Shown piece after piece: positions 21,563 through 32,885 of a stretch of DNA of 64,000 nt. Below the pieces are notes generated by a model. The model was given only the letters and a program-made list of their open reading frames with translations. It had not been told where the DNA came from and did not search any database. The stretch covers positions 45,177,129 through 45,241,128 of the forward strand of contig OY735224.1 in the NCBI GenBank assembly GCA_963457665.1, written 5' to 3'. Source of the DNA: Thysanoteuthis rhombus (taxonomy: Eukaryota; Mollusca; Cephalopoda; Oegopsida; Thysanoteuthidae). Each line of letters starts with the position of its first letter. Positions within the stretch are counted from its first letter, which is position 1. The position numbers and the translations under genes were made by a program.

Positions 21563-23605
21563 TGCAATTTTACCCCGGTCGCCCGGTGTAACCATTTTGG
21601 TTGAGTGACAGCAAGTCTCCTGGAGTCTCCAGCCCGTTTCTGCACACTCTCATAGTCCACAGCAGTGCTGTGGTTTACAGTTTCACAACCCAGTGGTTTT
21701 CGTTGAAGGCTGAGTGACAGTAAGTCTTCACAGATTTTCATCCCATCTCTCATCTCATATCTCCCTAACCAAACACAGCAGAGCTGTGGTTCGTACCTCT
21801 ACTACTATTTTCTCCTTCCTCCTCTGTTAGACCACTGCCAACAGCTCCTAGCAGTGCTGTGATTTGTACAGTCTGGATCCTTCTTTTTATCGCATGTTTC
21901 TCCAATCTCACCTTCAGTGTCTTTGGTATAGTTCCAAGTGCACCTATTATTACCGGTACTACCTTGACTTCCATTTTCAACACTTTTTTCGGTTCTCTCT
22001 CCGGATCCTGGTATTTTCCCAGTCTTCCACTCTCCTTCCTCTTTACTTTATGGTGTGCAGGTACGGCCACGTCGATTATTTTGCAGGTTTTCTTTTTCTT
22101 GGTTACAATTACTTGGCCCAGTCTTCTCATTTGGATGGGGTGGTCCGTCTGGATGTCAAAGTCCCAAAGTAATTTGTGATTTTCATTCTCCAGTGCTAAT
22201 TCTGGTTTGCGCTGGTCCCACTTTTCCACATGATTAAATCCCATTTGCTTACTCAGCTCCTAGTGTATCACTGTTGCTAATCTACCGTGTCTGTGTTTAT
22301 ACTACTTCTGGGCTAGTTGATTACATTCACTAGTTATCTGGTTTATGATCACATCCCTTTCTTTGCATAGGCAGCAATTGCTGTTTGTTGGGGTTCTGTC
22401 TATTTTTGTTGCGATATAGTTTGTCCTGATGCATTTATTTTGAACTGCCATGATGAGCTATTCCGTTTCTCTCTTCAGGTATCCTTTCGGTAGCCATGTC
22501 TATGATCTCTTGTTTGCCACATCCTGTATCCGTCTCTTAATCTTTCCAAATAGTTTTTTTTTTTTTTGCAGTTCCTATTTCTCTCTCCTTGTTTACTGTG
22601 CTGTTCCACTGTTATTAACTTTTTTGTTGTGCTGCTTCGGGCACTCTTTATGATAGCTTCACTGTTTGTTTACACATACTTTTCTAGACTTGCTTTGGCC
22701 CTCTGGACACTGTGGTATCATAGTTAGAACAAAGAGTAATGGAGACAGCGAGTCTCTCTGGGAGATTCCCTTTCTAGACTCACCTCTGCTAAATTTTCTC
22801 CTGTGGCAGTCATGTCTACTTTTCAGTGAGTTGGCAATGAATATCACCAATGGTTCACTGATTTTGAACGTTTTGAGGCATTCGAGTATCCAGCTGTGTG
22901 GAATCATGTCGTATGCTTTTTTTTTTTTTATAGTTTATCCATCCCATTTCAATGTTTTTCTTACTTTTTTTAACTTCATCACGTCGATGTAGAACAATTC
23001 ATTCGCCTGCATCCAATTCCTCTCCTGCATCGTCTCCGTTCTCCTAGAAATAGACCTCTTTTTTCCTTTGCTATAATTATTCTCTCTGCTATTTGTCCGG
23101 TGAAGATTTCCTACGTGACTCGTAAGCACTTGATTAGATTATAATTGCTTGCTAGGTTCTTTTTTTCGGGGTCTTTTTGGATAATGGTGCTTTTGCATCT
23201 GGTCCTTCGCCCTCATTTAAGTAACTTTGGAATTGTTGCGTAAGCTTGTAGAGTAGTGTTGCTTATTTTTCTGAGAGCGTGTTTCAACGAGGTTTCGTAC
23301 AATACTATTAGTTCTCTATTGTCCATGCCTTTGGGTTCACTTTTCATGTTCTCTAACCATTCTTGGGCCTCGTTGTGTCTTTCCAGATGTCTCCATATGC
23401 TGTTCCAGTAGTTCTTTGTCTCTGTGACACCCAGTTTTATGTCCTGTATTATTTCACCGTTCAGATCCTGGTGAAACTTTCTCTTTTTGTTTTGAAATGT
23501 GCGGTTCAGTGTGTAGTGGATAGTCCTTCGCCAGTATATCTTCGGCCTTGCCTCTTTGACTAGTTTCATCTCATATAGAAAACTGTCAGCAAAAACACTC
23601 AACAT
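21563..23605 (-). pseudogene. R4/Dong-like LINE with restriction-like endonuclease, dead
   Basis: Read from 23605 downward. The N-proximal part (23605-23213) has 'ETKNYWNSIWRHLERHNE'. The reverse transcriptase fragment (about 22920-22690) has 'AYDMIPHSWILECLKTF' and 'ISQRDSLSPLLF', the motif normally written QGDSLSPLLF. No catalytic xxDD block was found, so the palm is deleted. Next comes a zinc knuckle near 22376, 'CCLCKERDVIINQITSEC', with Gln where His is expected. Then 'LLWDFDIQTDH' and 'QMRRLGQVIVTKKKK' (22165-22080) correspond to the PD-(D/E)xK endonuclease block, with the Pro-Asp pair lost. It continues to about 21765, and an untranslated 3' region with palindromic repeats runs to 21563. 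Knuckle plus C-terminal endonuclease place it in the R2/R4/Dong/NeSL group. Confidence 0.75.
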
Positions 23606-24454
23606 TTTTTTTCAGTTTTTGAATGAATCTTGCTGTCAAGCAGGTTGCCTGTGTGTATGTATGCTTCATTATTTGTACAGATCGCACCAAAGGAGCTGGG
23701 AATGTGAGATTTTCAACGTTTATCCTAGAATTTTTACTGTTTCAGAAAATTCACTCACTCAAAAGGTGTTCTGTAGCAAGTCTAAATAACAATGTAAGTT
23801 CATGTTAGATTAGTCAGTTTTAGTTTTCCACTATTCTTTCCCAGTGATCTAATATATTGCGAGATATCCATATCTATGATTTTCAGTCAAAGGACGATAT
23901 AGAAAGGGTAGAATATATACATTTGAAAAAAAAATGAGATTAATCGGAATAATCTACTTTTTTCTTTTAATAGTGAGTGAAAAAAAGATTTTTTTTTTTT
24001 TCGGATCGAAAGCCTGAAATATGATCAAGCGGATAAAAATAAAACGTTTCTGGGAAAAAATATGTCACTTAATTTCTAGGTTTTTTTTTTGTTTTGTTTT
24101 TTTTTTCTTATCCGAGCAGTTCCTGGATATCTCGAGACATATCTGTGAAATGAAACATGGATATATTGATAAAAGGTTGCGCCGGAATCTCGTGGAAAGA
24201 AATGTTTTTTTTGGTTTTTTTCGCTCAAAAATTGGGCAAAAGATTATTTTTTTTTAAATTCGTCCTTCCATAAATAAGTATCAAAATTTTAATTAAAATC
24301 GAATGATAAACTGATTTTAGCCAGATTTTTAAATTTCTAGGGTGTCGGTTTCACGCAGAAGATTTTCGTTCATTTTGTTCCTACCTACTTTTTTACGGGT
24401 CCTGGAGCTCCGATAGCCTCTGATTTTATAATAATCATTATTATTTGTGTTCTG
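23606..24454. other. No gene recognised
   Basis: The 5' edge of the LINE fades out here. The rest is AT-rich with many T homopolymers. Confidence 0.45.
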
Positions 24455-24950
24455 GGGGAGAGGTATTTAAAGTTCTTTCCCCTTGGTCACAAAATTGTGA
24501 TTACCACGACATTTTGATACTCGGCTTCATAATATGATTAGGTCAAGGAGTGTAAAATCCCCGAGGTAAATCACTAAAAATTTGCCCAAGGGGAAAACTA
24601 CGAAGATCGAATCAAAAAATATTTAGATAGTATTAGATTAAGGAGTGCTGGAATGTGCAGAGAATCGGGAATATTGTGTAAACTGGGGAAAAACAGAGAG
24701 AAAGAGATGGGGAAAAAATTGTTTGAACAAAAAAAAATTTCATAAGAACGAACAAATTCTCTGAAGATGAAATGAAAATTCCAATTTCTTTTTTCTTTCT
24801 CTCTCTCTTCCTGGTCGTAAGTTGACACCGCAGGACGTTAAGGCATATCTCTTTCTTTTTTTCCCTTGGTTGCGAAAATTGTAATTACCATATATATATC
24901 GTCTGACTAATTGCGATAATAAAGTCAACTCTGTAGGAGTTTGACAAGAG
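24455..24950. repeat. Local duplication, offset 383 bp
   Basis: The phrase 'cccttggtcacaaaattgtg' at 24480 returns as 'cccttggttgcgaaaattgt' at 24863. Related flanks are 'aggtatttaaagttcttt' and 'ggcatatctctttcttt'. The spacer is purine-rich. This is a degenerate direct duplication of about 100 bp. Confidence 0.5.
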
Positions 24951-25214
24951 AGAGAGATCGATAGCACATATACGATAGAATCCGTCGCGCGTCTAACATC
25001 TTTTTTCTTTCTTCTCTTTAGCTTTTTTTTTTCTTTTTCTTTATATCCCTTCCCTATCACTTGTTATTTCTTTTTTCTTACCATTTTTCCACTGATTGTT
25101 TTTCTTTTTTTCTTTTTTTTTGCTTTCCGTTGCATCGAATCACCGATCCGTGTTCAGGTTAGGGATGAGAGTCAAATAGAATGATTAAGAAAACAGATGA
25201 TCTATGGAAAAAAA

Positions 25215-25431
25215 AAATCTTCTCACTTTTGTAAAGCATTGATCACTAAAAAAAAATCGATCTTTCAAAAAAAGCGGACGCAAACTGGAGGATCAATATT
25301 GAATGAGCTTTTATTGTAAACCGATCCCCCTCTAAAATAGAAAGGGGATGAAGTTGAAAAAATACCGGTTTTAAATATTGCATATTTAATACTTTTAGAA
25401 ATTAGTTCAAATTTTTCTGCCATCTTGTTTT
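25215..25431 (+). repeat. Element A, central part
   Basis: It has 'gcattgatcactaaaaaa', 'ggaggatcaatattgaatg' and 'cttttattgtaaaccgatcc'. The 3' blocks are missing. A LINE-1 fragment begins within a few bases of its truncation at about 25432, so the LINE or a deletion joined them. Confidence 0.6.
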
Positions 25432-25935
25432 TACCGACCACTGAGGATCCATGTTGTGAGTCCATCGAATGTTTGACATCTTTGCTGCATGACTATCCCA
25501 TTGCCATTATAGATTTCTAATTGATACAATTGAAACTCCTATTTTTCTTCTGATACGTTGTGCGATCTCGTGACCTCTCAATGTTAGATTGATCCCGGTT
25601 CTCTCCTGTTCACGTTTCATGGTTCTCAGTTTGAGGGACAATCTCTCGGATCCATTCTATGTTTCAGCTCCATAGGTGACTAGCAGGATGGTGCATCGGT
25701 ACTATACCCTTCTTTTCAGGACTAATGGGATCTTCTTGTTCTTGAAAGATGAACTTGCACTACCGAAGCAGAAGCTTGCTATCATAGGTGGTTCTTCGCT
25801 TGATTTCTTCTTTCACAGAGAATAGTTGTCCTTGGCAGATGTAATGAACTAATTTCTCCTGCCCTGCGTTTTAGATTTTGACTGTTGTGTCTCTGTCTTC
25901 AATATGTTTGTTGAGCAGGGTATTTGTTTTACTGA
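25432..25935 (-). pseudogene. LINE-1 fragment lacking its 3' tail
   Basis: The nucleotide phrases 'atgtttcagctccataggtg', 'catgactatcccattgcc' and 'gaggatccatgttgtgag' are the ones shared by all minus-strand LINE-1 copies. The translated frame is broken throughout. Unlike most copies, the terminal 90 bp and (TGA)n tail are absent, so it was truncated after insertion or joined by rearrangement to element A. Confidence 0.65.
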
Positions 25936-26399
25936 AGTTCGACGATTGAAGAATTTTGGAATTTTGCCAAAATCAGTATATTATTCGATTCCAGTGATTG
26001 CAAGTGCTGGCTATTAAGCATGCTTTACTTTTATCGTGGCATGGGTATCTCCACGCAACTGAGTATTTACTAAACGACAGATTACGTCCTGTCACACCCA
26101 TTTGGTGGAAGAAAGACTGGGCTGAAAAAAGGTGGCTTGTTTGTACAAGCTGCGTTGACAACAATTCATGAGAATATTAAAGTGAAATTCTTCTTCATTC
26201 GGAAGCAGGCATCATAAATCTCTTTTGCTGGAAGTGAATAAATGGGTAAGTAATTTATCCGACGATGTATAACCTGTCTTCCCGTATAGATCACACGCAA
26301 AAAAAAGCTGCCGGTCTCAATGGTTATCTAAGATACAATCTGCACTGATTTTTCTAGGTCATTTCAGAGCAATATGCAGCCCACTTTGCTAGTTGGTCG
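25936..26399. other. No gene recognised
   Basis: Unassigned. One short minus frame (26164-25973) looks non-repetitive, but I do not recognise it. Confidence 0.4.
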
Positions 26400-26940
26400 G
26401 GCGGGTCGTTTGAAGGGGGGGGAGAATTGAAAGAAGGAGGGATTAATAAGAAGGGAAAATAAATGATAAGGATGAATGAAAATGTTAAGGATAGAAAAAA
26501 GACGAATGAAAGAAAAAAGAAAGGAGACGGGAAAATAAAAAGAAAGAGAATCCGTTACAAATACGACAGAAAAGGGAAAAATAGGGACGAAGAAAGGAAG
26601 GGAGAAAGAAAGAGAACGTGAAATAACAAAAGGAAAACAAAGAAACAAACACGGCCAGAGAGAGATTGTGAAAGAAAGGGGATGACAGAAAAAAAAAAAG
26701 AAAAATGAAATAGATCAAAGATAACTGACAATGTAAAGAAAGGAAGACAAAAAATAAGAGAGAAAAAAATGAAAGAAAATTAAAGAAATATGATAAAATA
26801 AGAGAGAGAATGAAATAGAGAGAGCAAAACAGATTTAAAACTTAGGAGAGAGAAGTAAAAACCAAAGGAATGAAAAAAATCGCACAACTGAATGAAAAGA
26901 AAAAGTTAAATTGAGAATGGTAGGGAATATAGGTAGTACT
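26400..26940 (+). repeat. Polypurine tract 1
   Basis: Over 500 bp of mostly A and G on the plus strand, built from GAAA, GGAAA and GAATGAA units without a fixed period. Long Phe/Ser/Leu-rich frames on the minus strand are artefacts of this composition. It ends at the 5' end of an element A copy. Confidence 0.9.
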
Positions 26941-26956
26941 GTTTGGAAATTAAGAA

Positions 26957-27371
26957 TTGATCAATAGAAACTGTCTTGTGACCAATATTTTTTAGCAGCA
27001 TGTTGGGGGCGACCAAATAGAATTGGAAAAGGGGTGTTATATCCAATAATTTTCCGGGCAGTGATCACTAAAAAAATGTCTGAATTTTCAAAAAACAAAA
27101 GCAAAAAAAGCAAGTCGACCCAGACGAATTGATCAGTTTGGCATAAATCTACTCTCAACATATACACCTTGAAATCTACTTGGGTCGGGATTTTTAAAAA
27201 AACTAACCTTTACCTACATATGATAGGGATCTAATGTTTGAATTTTCGACCGTCTACGTACATCGTTTAAGCCTTCACATGTGATCTGTACTTAGTCAAC
27301 AACCGAGTCAGCAAGCTTGTCTAGCTTGAAAACTGAGAATAACCTATGTTGACACTTTTTGTGACAGTTTT
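26957..27371 (+). repeat. Element A, full-length copy
   Basis: It runs from 'gatcaatagaaactgtcttg' through 'tagcagcatgttgggggc', 'cagtgatcactaaaaaaatg', 'tttgaattttcgaccgtc' and 'agcttgaaaactgag' to 'gtgacagttttggttg'. It lies between polypurine tracts 1 and 2. Confidence 0.8.
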
Positions 27372-27384
27372 GGTTGGGGTTGGG

Positions 27385-28015
27385 GTATAAAAGTAAGAGA
27401 AGAAAGAAAAAAAAAGGAAGTCGGAGGAAAATAATAGAATGAATGAAAGAAGAGATAGAAAGAATATAATGAAAGACAGAAAAAGGAATATGGGAGGGAA
27501 ATGACTGAATGAATGAAAGAAAGGAAGAAAAAAGAAAAGAAAGTAAGACGAAAGTTCAAGGAAAATAGTAAATGAATGACAGAAAAAAAAGATAGGAGAA
27601 GGGAAAGAGAGAAAAATAGTGAGATGAAACGGGTCATACGAAATTGAAAGAATGAAAGAAAGAATGAAATGAGCAAAAATAGAAAGAAAAGACCAAAGCA
27701 AAGAGGAGAAAGAGAGAAAAAACAAAAGAAAGGCAGGAAATGAAGATAAGATGATGATAATAAAAGAAAAAAAGATTGAATGAAAAGAAAATGAAAACTA
27801 TAAGTAAATGGAGAAATGAATGAAAAATGCTGGGTGTTAGGGAAGAAGAAAAGGAATGCAGTACGCCAGAGAAAACTGATAAAATAAAAGAAAGTATAAA
27901 AAATGAAAAAAAGAATAAAAAAAGAAAGGAAGAGTGAAAATTCAAACAAAGTGTCGGAGATCTAGAATGAACGAGAGAGAAGCAAATGAGAAATGAAAAA
28001 GAAGGAAACACAGAG
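27385..28015 (+). repeat. Polypurine tract 2
   Basis: About 630 bp of plus-strand purines (GAAAGAATGAAA-like). It starts about 14 bp after one element A copy and ends about 7 bp before the next. Minus-strand frames of up to about 200 codons here are composition artefacts. Confidence 0.9.
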
Positions 28016-28021
28016 AAACAG

Positions 28022-28450
28022 GTCTGGTTAATCACTGAAAGAAAATGTTACATGAGCAACGTCTTTTAGCAGCATGCCACGTTGGGGGTGATCGAGGGAT
28101 AAGTTATACCCACTTTTTTTATACAGTGATCACTGAAAAAATGCATTTTTTGGAAAAAGAATGAAAAGCATGCACTTGGACATAAAATAAGGGACTGATT
28201 TAGCTTTAATTTATATTGCAAATTGAAATTCCAACTTAAAAGCCTATCTGGGGGTGTTTTTTTAAGTGTTGTTCCCTGATATAACTACAAGTAAGCATTT
28301 GAATTTTCAGCCTTCTACGAGTAAGCGTTTGAATTTTCAGCCTTCTAGCTCCATTGGTGCGGCCTACGCGTGATACATGCAAAGTAAACCAGACAGACCA
28401 ACTTAAAAACTGAAGAAACTTATGTTGACAGTTTTGGTTGACAGTTTCCC
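28022..28450 (+). repeat. Element A, full-length copy with internal duplication
   Basis: It starts 'tctggttaatcactgaaag' and ends 'ttggttgacagtttccc'. A 30-bp tandem duplication lies at 28285-28314 and 28315-28344. Both copies hold 'gtttgaattttcagcctt' or 'catttgaattttcagcctt'. Confidence 0.8.
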
Positions 28451-29539
28451 AAATGAAAATGAATGAAGGATAAGAGAAATGGACGGGGAGTGAACGTCGG
28501 GGAACATCGGTAGACTCTCTTGCAAAGATAGCAATAAAGATAAAGATAACAGTCACCAGGAAAAACTTCGGAAACATTCAGACGAACGACGTCCATATAA
28601 ATTGGGAAGGTTTGGTGGCGAGATAGTTAGGAAGGTTCGGTCAATGGACAAGGCATTGTGGGAACGGGACTGGAAGAGTAACGGTGTGTCGCGGATAGAA
28701 TGGGCCGAGCGGGCGGACAAGATATATGTTGATAAAGATAAAATCAAACAGTACGGACGAATAACGAAAAAGTCGTCAAAGCTCTAAAGACACTGACATC
28801 GACGAAGACGACATCGTAAGATGGCCGCCGTGGACCTGACATCGTGGAACGGACGATAATAAGGTTCTTAGTCGGCGGCTCAACAGTCTGGAATAAAATG
28901 GAGACATCAGACTTTCGATCCGGGCTTTCCCGTTTTCTATATGCATGGATCTTTGAACGTTCGGACCGGGCATGTGACTTAGGTAGCCAATAAATAGTTT
29001 ATTCCAGAGATGGGAGAGTGGGTTTGTATTTATAGCGAATCTGGTCATAGAAGACATCTGGTGCATCTAAAATACAGTCTTGTAATTGACAATGTCTAGT
29101 ATTGTTGATTCGGGACAGGGTTGGTGGTCTGTGGTATCCGGGGGTGGGGGAATAAGTCTGTCGTTTACTGGAAAGAGAGAAACTACGAGAAGTGAATGAA
29201 GAGATATACGCTGGTCGAATGGAACCATAAAAAGAGTGGACTGTATCGATTTGAGTTAAGATGGAGTCGATGGGTGGAACTTGAGAAATGAGAAAGGTGG
29301 AGGAAGATAATGGGAGGAAGGAGAAGGAGGGGGAATAGCGAGAAGGAAAGAAATGAGAGAGATGTGAATCTTGACGGGTCGGGAACCAGGACGATTCTGT
29401 AGATGCAAAAGAAAAAAAACATTTATGAAGATAAATATAAGATAAATTTAAAGAAAAAAAAACAGCATTGAATGATAACCGACTGGTAAATATATGCAAA
29501 GGTAAGTAGTTTGGAGAATAAATGGAAAAAAGAGGGGAG
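28451..29539. other. Purine-leaning sequence, no gene recognised
   Basis: Less biased than its neighbours. It has a GC-richer patch at about 28590-28960 ('gtcggcggctcaacag'), so it may be unique DNA caught between tracts. Frames on either strand are not protein-like. Confidence 0.4.
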
Positions 29540-30780
29540 AAAGTAACGGAAAAGGCAGAGTGAAGCAAAAAGGAAAGGAAAGGAGGGAGGGAGGAAAATA
29601 TGAGAGAGTGAAGCTGAAAGAAAGAATGTTAGGAAGAGGAGGAAAAGAGAAATAAAAGGAAGAAAAAAAGAAATGGAGAGAGCAAAGCTAGGCAAAAAAA
29701 TAAGAAAGGAAGGAAGAATAAAAGAATAGAGGAAGAAAGAAAGAGAGGGAAAAGAGATAGGGAAAAAAGTGGAGTGTAAAGAGGAAATGAAAGGGAAGCA
29801 AAGGAAGAAATATAGAAAGGAAGTAAGAATGTGAAACAGAAAAAAGAATGAAGAAAGAAAACAAACAAAAACAAAAAGAAGAAAGATCTTATGACAGGAA
29901 AAAGGGAAGGAAAAATGAAAGGCAACAAAGATGGCATAAAAAACAGAAATAGACGAAAAGAGAAACAGAAAATGAAAAAAAAAGTTGAGCTGAAAAGAGG
30001 GTAATGAATGGAAGGAAAAAGAAAAAGGTTTTGCTGAAAAAAAAGGAAAAAGAAAAAAAATGAAAAAAAACGAAAGTTGAGAGGAAACGAAAAACAAGAA
30101 GAAAGAAAGAAACAAATAAATGCAGGCACAAGCAATAAAGTCAAGCGGTAAAGAGAATGATGAAAGAAAGGAAAAAAGAACAAGGGAACAAAGATGAGAA
30201 TAACAAAAGGAAGGAAGAGAGAGATCGAAGCGAAAGAAGAGAAGAAAGAAAAAAGAAAGCCAAAAACAAACGGGAACGAATGATGAGAACGAACAAAAAT
30301 GAAAGGAAGCAAGGTAAGAGAAGGGTGGTGAAATAAATGTAGAAATGGATGAAAGAAAAACAAGAGAAGAAACAAAAAGAAAAATGAAAAATGATTAACA
30401 AGAAGAAAAGAAAAAAAGAAGGGGAGAACTTTGCAACTAGATTAAAAAAAGAACTTCAAAACCAAAAGAAAAGAAGAAAAAAGATAGAAACAAGAAGGAA
30501 AAACTTCATAACCAGGAAGATAAAATGGGTGAAGAAAAAAAGAAAAAATGAAAAAATGAGACAAAAAGAAAAAAGAACTTTGTAACTAGAAAAATAAAAG
30601 GGAAAAAAGAAAGAGGGATAGAGAAAAAAAAACAAAAAAAGAAAAGATTTTGTAACCAAAAAAAAGGGGGGGGAGAAAAACCATGAGAGATTCAGAGTAA
30701 ATGCATGATTTCGGAAGTAAAGAAAGACGGAGAAAATGAGCAAAGAATAATTAAGAGAGAGAATAAGTAAGATGAAAAAC
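29540..30780 (+). repeat. Polypurine tract 3 (about 1.2 kb)
   Basis: The longest purine tract in the window. It contains a repeated phrase 'aactttgcaactagatt', 'aacttcataaccaggaag', 'aactttgtaactagaaaa' and 'attttgtaaccaaaaaaa' near 30426, 30503, 30577 and 30647, so its end is a degenerate minisatellite of about 70-75 bp units. Confidence 0.9.
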
Positions 30781-31345
30781 GACTAATTCAAATCAGCCCT
30801 GAAACGAAAGAGAGTGAAGGAAAGATTGAAACATAAAAAAAGAAAGATAGATTGAAGAAGAAAACTGAAGCCATAGGTTTCTGAAGCAAAAGTAAAGGAA
30901 GATATCCTGTCTTGAAGATCCCAAGATAAGATTGCAGGACACAGGGAAAATAACGAATGGTAAGATCCATGAGATTAGTGAGAAACCGATCAGAAGATAG
31001 ATACAAAGACAGGCAAAATGACAGAGTAAAGATTGTATATAACATGAATAGAGAAAAGAAAATCTCGAAAAAGAAATTAATGTCAAGTGAATAAGAGAAA
31101 AAAATGACCATAGCGTTTCATTCTGATACTAGCAGTATAGTGCCCGTCAAAAATATCAGATGACCTCTGGAAATTGCAATTCTAAACGCAGTTCCTTCAA
31201 GCTTACTTCCATCTAACCCCTACATGGATGCACAAGTACATACGTTTTAAAACCAGCACACAGAGAAAACTAACGTGTGTACAAATTGTTAGCCAAAAAG
31301 TTGATTTTCTAAATGATATATGTTTTGACCATTTACAGTAGATTA

Positions 31346-31347
<2 letters not shown>
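30781..31347. other. No gene recognised
   Basis: Purine-leaning sequence fading into unassigned DNA. Confidence 0.45.

Positions 31348-31441
<94 letters not shown>
31348..31441. repeat. (GAT)n-(AAT)n compound microsatellite
   Basis: About 40 bp of GAT followed directly by about 54 bp of AAT. The upstream sequence does not match the LINE-1 3' end, so this is not an obvious LINE tail. Confidence 0.95.
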
Positions 31442-31443
<2 letters not shown>

Positions 31444-32147
31444 CTGATATTGATTTATATCGACATCGTATCACATAAAAACAAACAATACTTATTGATG
31501 GTTTATTTAATTGGATAAAAACTATTGTTTTCCATCAAGTGGAGGCATCTACATGCACAAACTTTCAACAGAATGGATGAGGCCACATGCTGAGATGACA
31601 ATAGATGAATGTTTGGCTACATAAATTGTGGTAATATGCAAAAATATGTTTTCACAACTTAAAAACAATTTTATAAATTTTATAAATTTACTGCTGATAA
31701 AGTACTCTCATAAAGCAATTAAATGTTGCCTATAAGTTTCTTGAGAAACCTACTTGAATAGCCCAGCTGGACTCAATAGTAACAATTTTTGCCGTGGTAT
31801 TATTTCCGCCCTGGAAACATTTCTTTTTTCTCACCAGAACCGAGAGATCGCTAAAATCAAATCTCTATTTTTATGCCAAATTTATTCACTGGTTCATATC
31901 TATGGAAACTTAAAAAAAAAAAAACGGGAATATCTTATCGAAAATTATCTAAATAGCAATGTCTGACATATAGACAACCCAAAACATATAAATCTAGATG
32001 TGAAACATATAAAAGCAACCAAACTGTTGATTTTAATTATATCCCTTCCTAAATTATCTCCCTTTATGTCATCAGCTTATTTGACACAAAAATTTGTCTC
32101 ACTCACTGTCCTGTTGTAGTATGAGTGAGTGTTGCGTGACCTTAAAT
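31442..32147. other. No gene recognised
   Basis: Unassigned. A (CAG)n-like run at 32155-32168 belongs to the LINE-1 tail that follows. Confidence 0.45.
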
Positions 32148-32565
32148 GTCATCAGCAGCAGCAGCAGCCTCTTGGCACCCGCTGTTGGACATGGACCTCC
32201 CCTAAGGTTCCCAAATTCTCTTTATCTCTCTGAAATCTCGTTTCTGTTGGCCACAGTGATACGCATAATCTCTTGAGATCCAGGTTGTCAGTCGATATAT
32301 CCAGTGGCCGTCTGACATTCTTGCTACGTGACCATCCAACTGCCATTTGAGTTTTCCAATGTATTATATATCATTGACTTCTGTTTTCTCTCTAAAATAC
32401 TGTGCAGTCTGGTGATATCCCCGTGTGATGCTGAACATGATTCTCTCACGTGCACGTTGCATGGTTTTCAGTTTGAGGGTTAAACTTTCAGCAAAGTTCA
32501 AATTTTTAGCTCCATTGGTGATTATGGTGCATAGAACATATACTTTTCCTTTCAGGAAAAATGTT
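32148..32565 (-). pseudogene. LINE-1 3' fragment
   Basis: The 3' end is 'cacccgctgttggacatgg' (32176-32195) with a (GCT)n-type tail in place of (TGA)n. Inward, the family phrases 'catccaactgccatttgag', 'ctgaacatgattctctcac' and 'tttagctccattggtgatt' follow. The variant tail and phrases are shared with the 3' end at 55700, which suggests a subfamily distinct from the (TGA)n copies. The frame is fully decayed. Confidence 0.7.
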
Positions 32566-32720
32566 CATATTTTTGTTTTGTACACACACTGAATTCCAAA
32601 GATTAGATGAAACATCGCTCGAGATCATATACAGAATTGTGGCCGGCAAAAAATCAGATAGCACAAGTATTTGAATGTCTAGAAATGCCTTTGTACAACA
32701 CTGGCCTTTAATAGGCAGAT

Positions 32721-32722
<2 letters not shown>

Positions 32723-32761
<39 letters not shown>
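32723..32761. repeat. (GAT)n microsatellite
   Basis: About 39 bp of pure GAT. Confidence 0.95.
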
Positions 32762-32885
32762 CAACAAAAATTATTGACGTAATGAACAGCACTTCTGTCT
32801 AGGATCAAAGTATCTGCAGTTCTATGTCTAGAAAACTCTGGACTTCTGTCCGGGATAAGACTGTGGCGTCTGTTTGCAGATTTTG

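Noticed and set aside
27344-30375. Long minus-strand frames (up to about 250 codons) rich in Phe, Ser and Leu
   Set aside because: They lie in purine-only tracts, and the lack of stops follows from composition. They have no domain, no balanced residue use and no fixed start.
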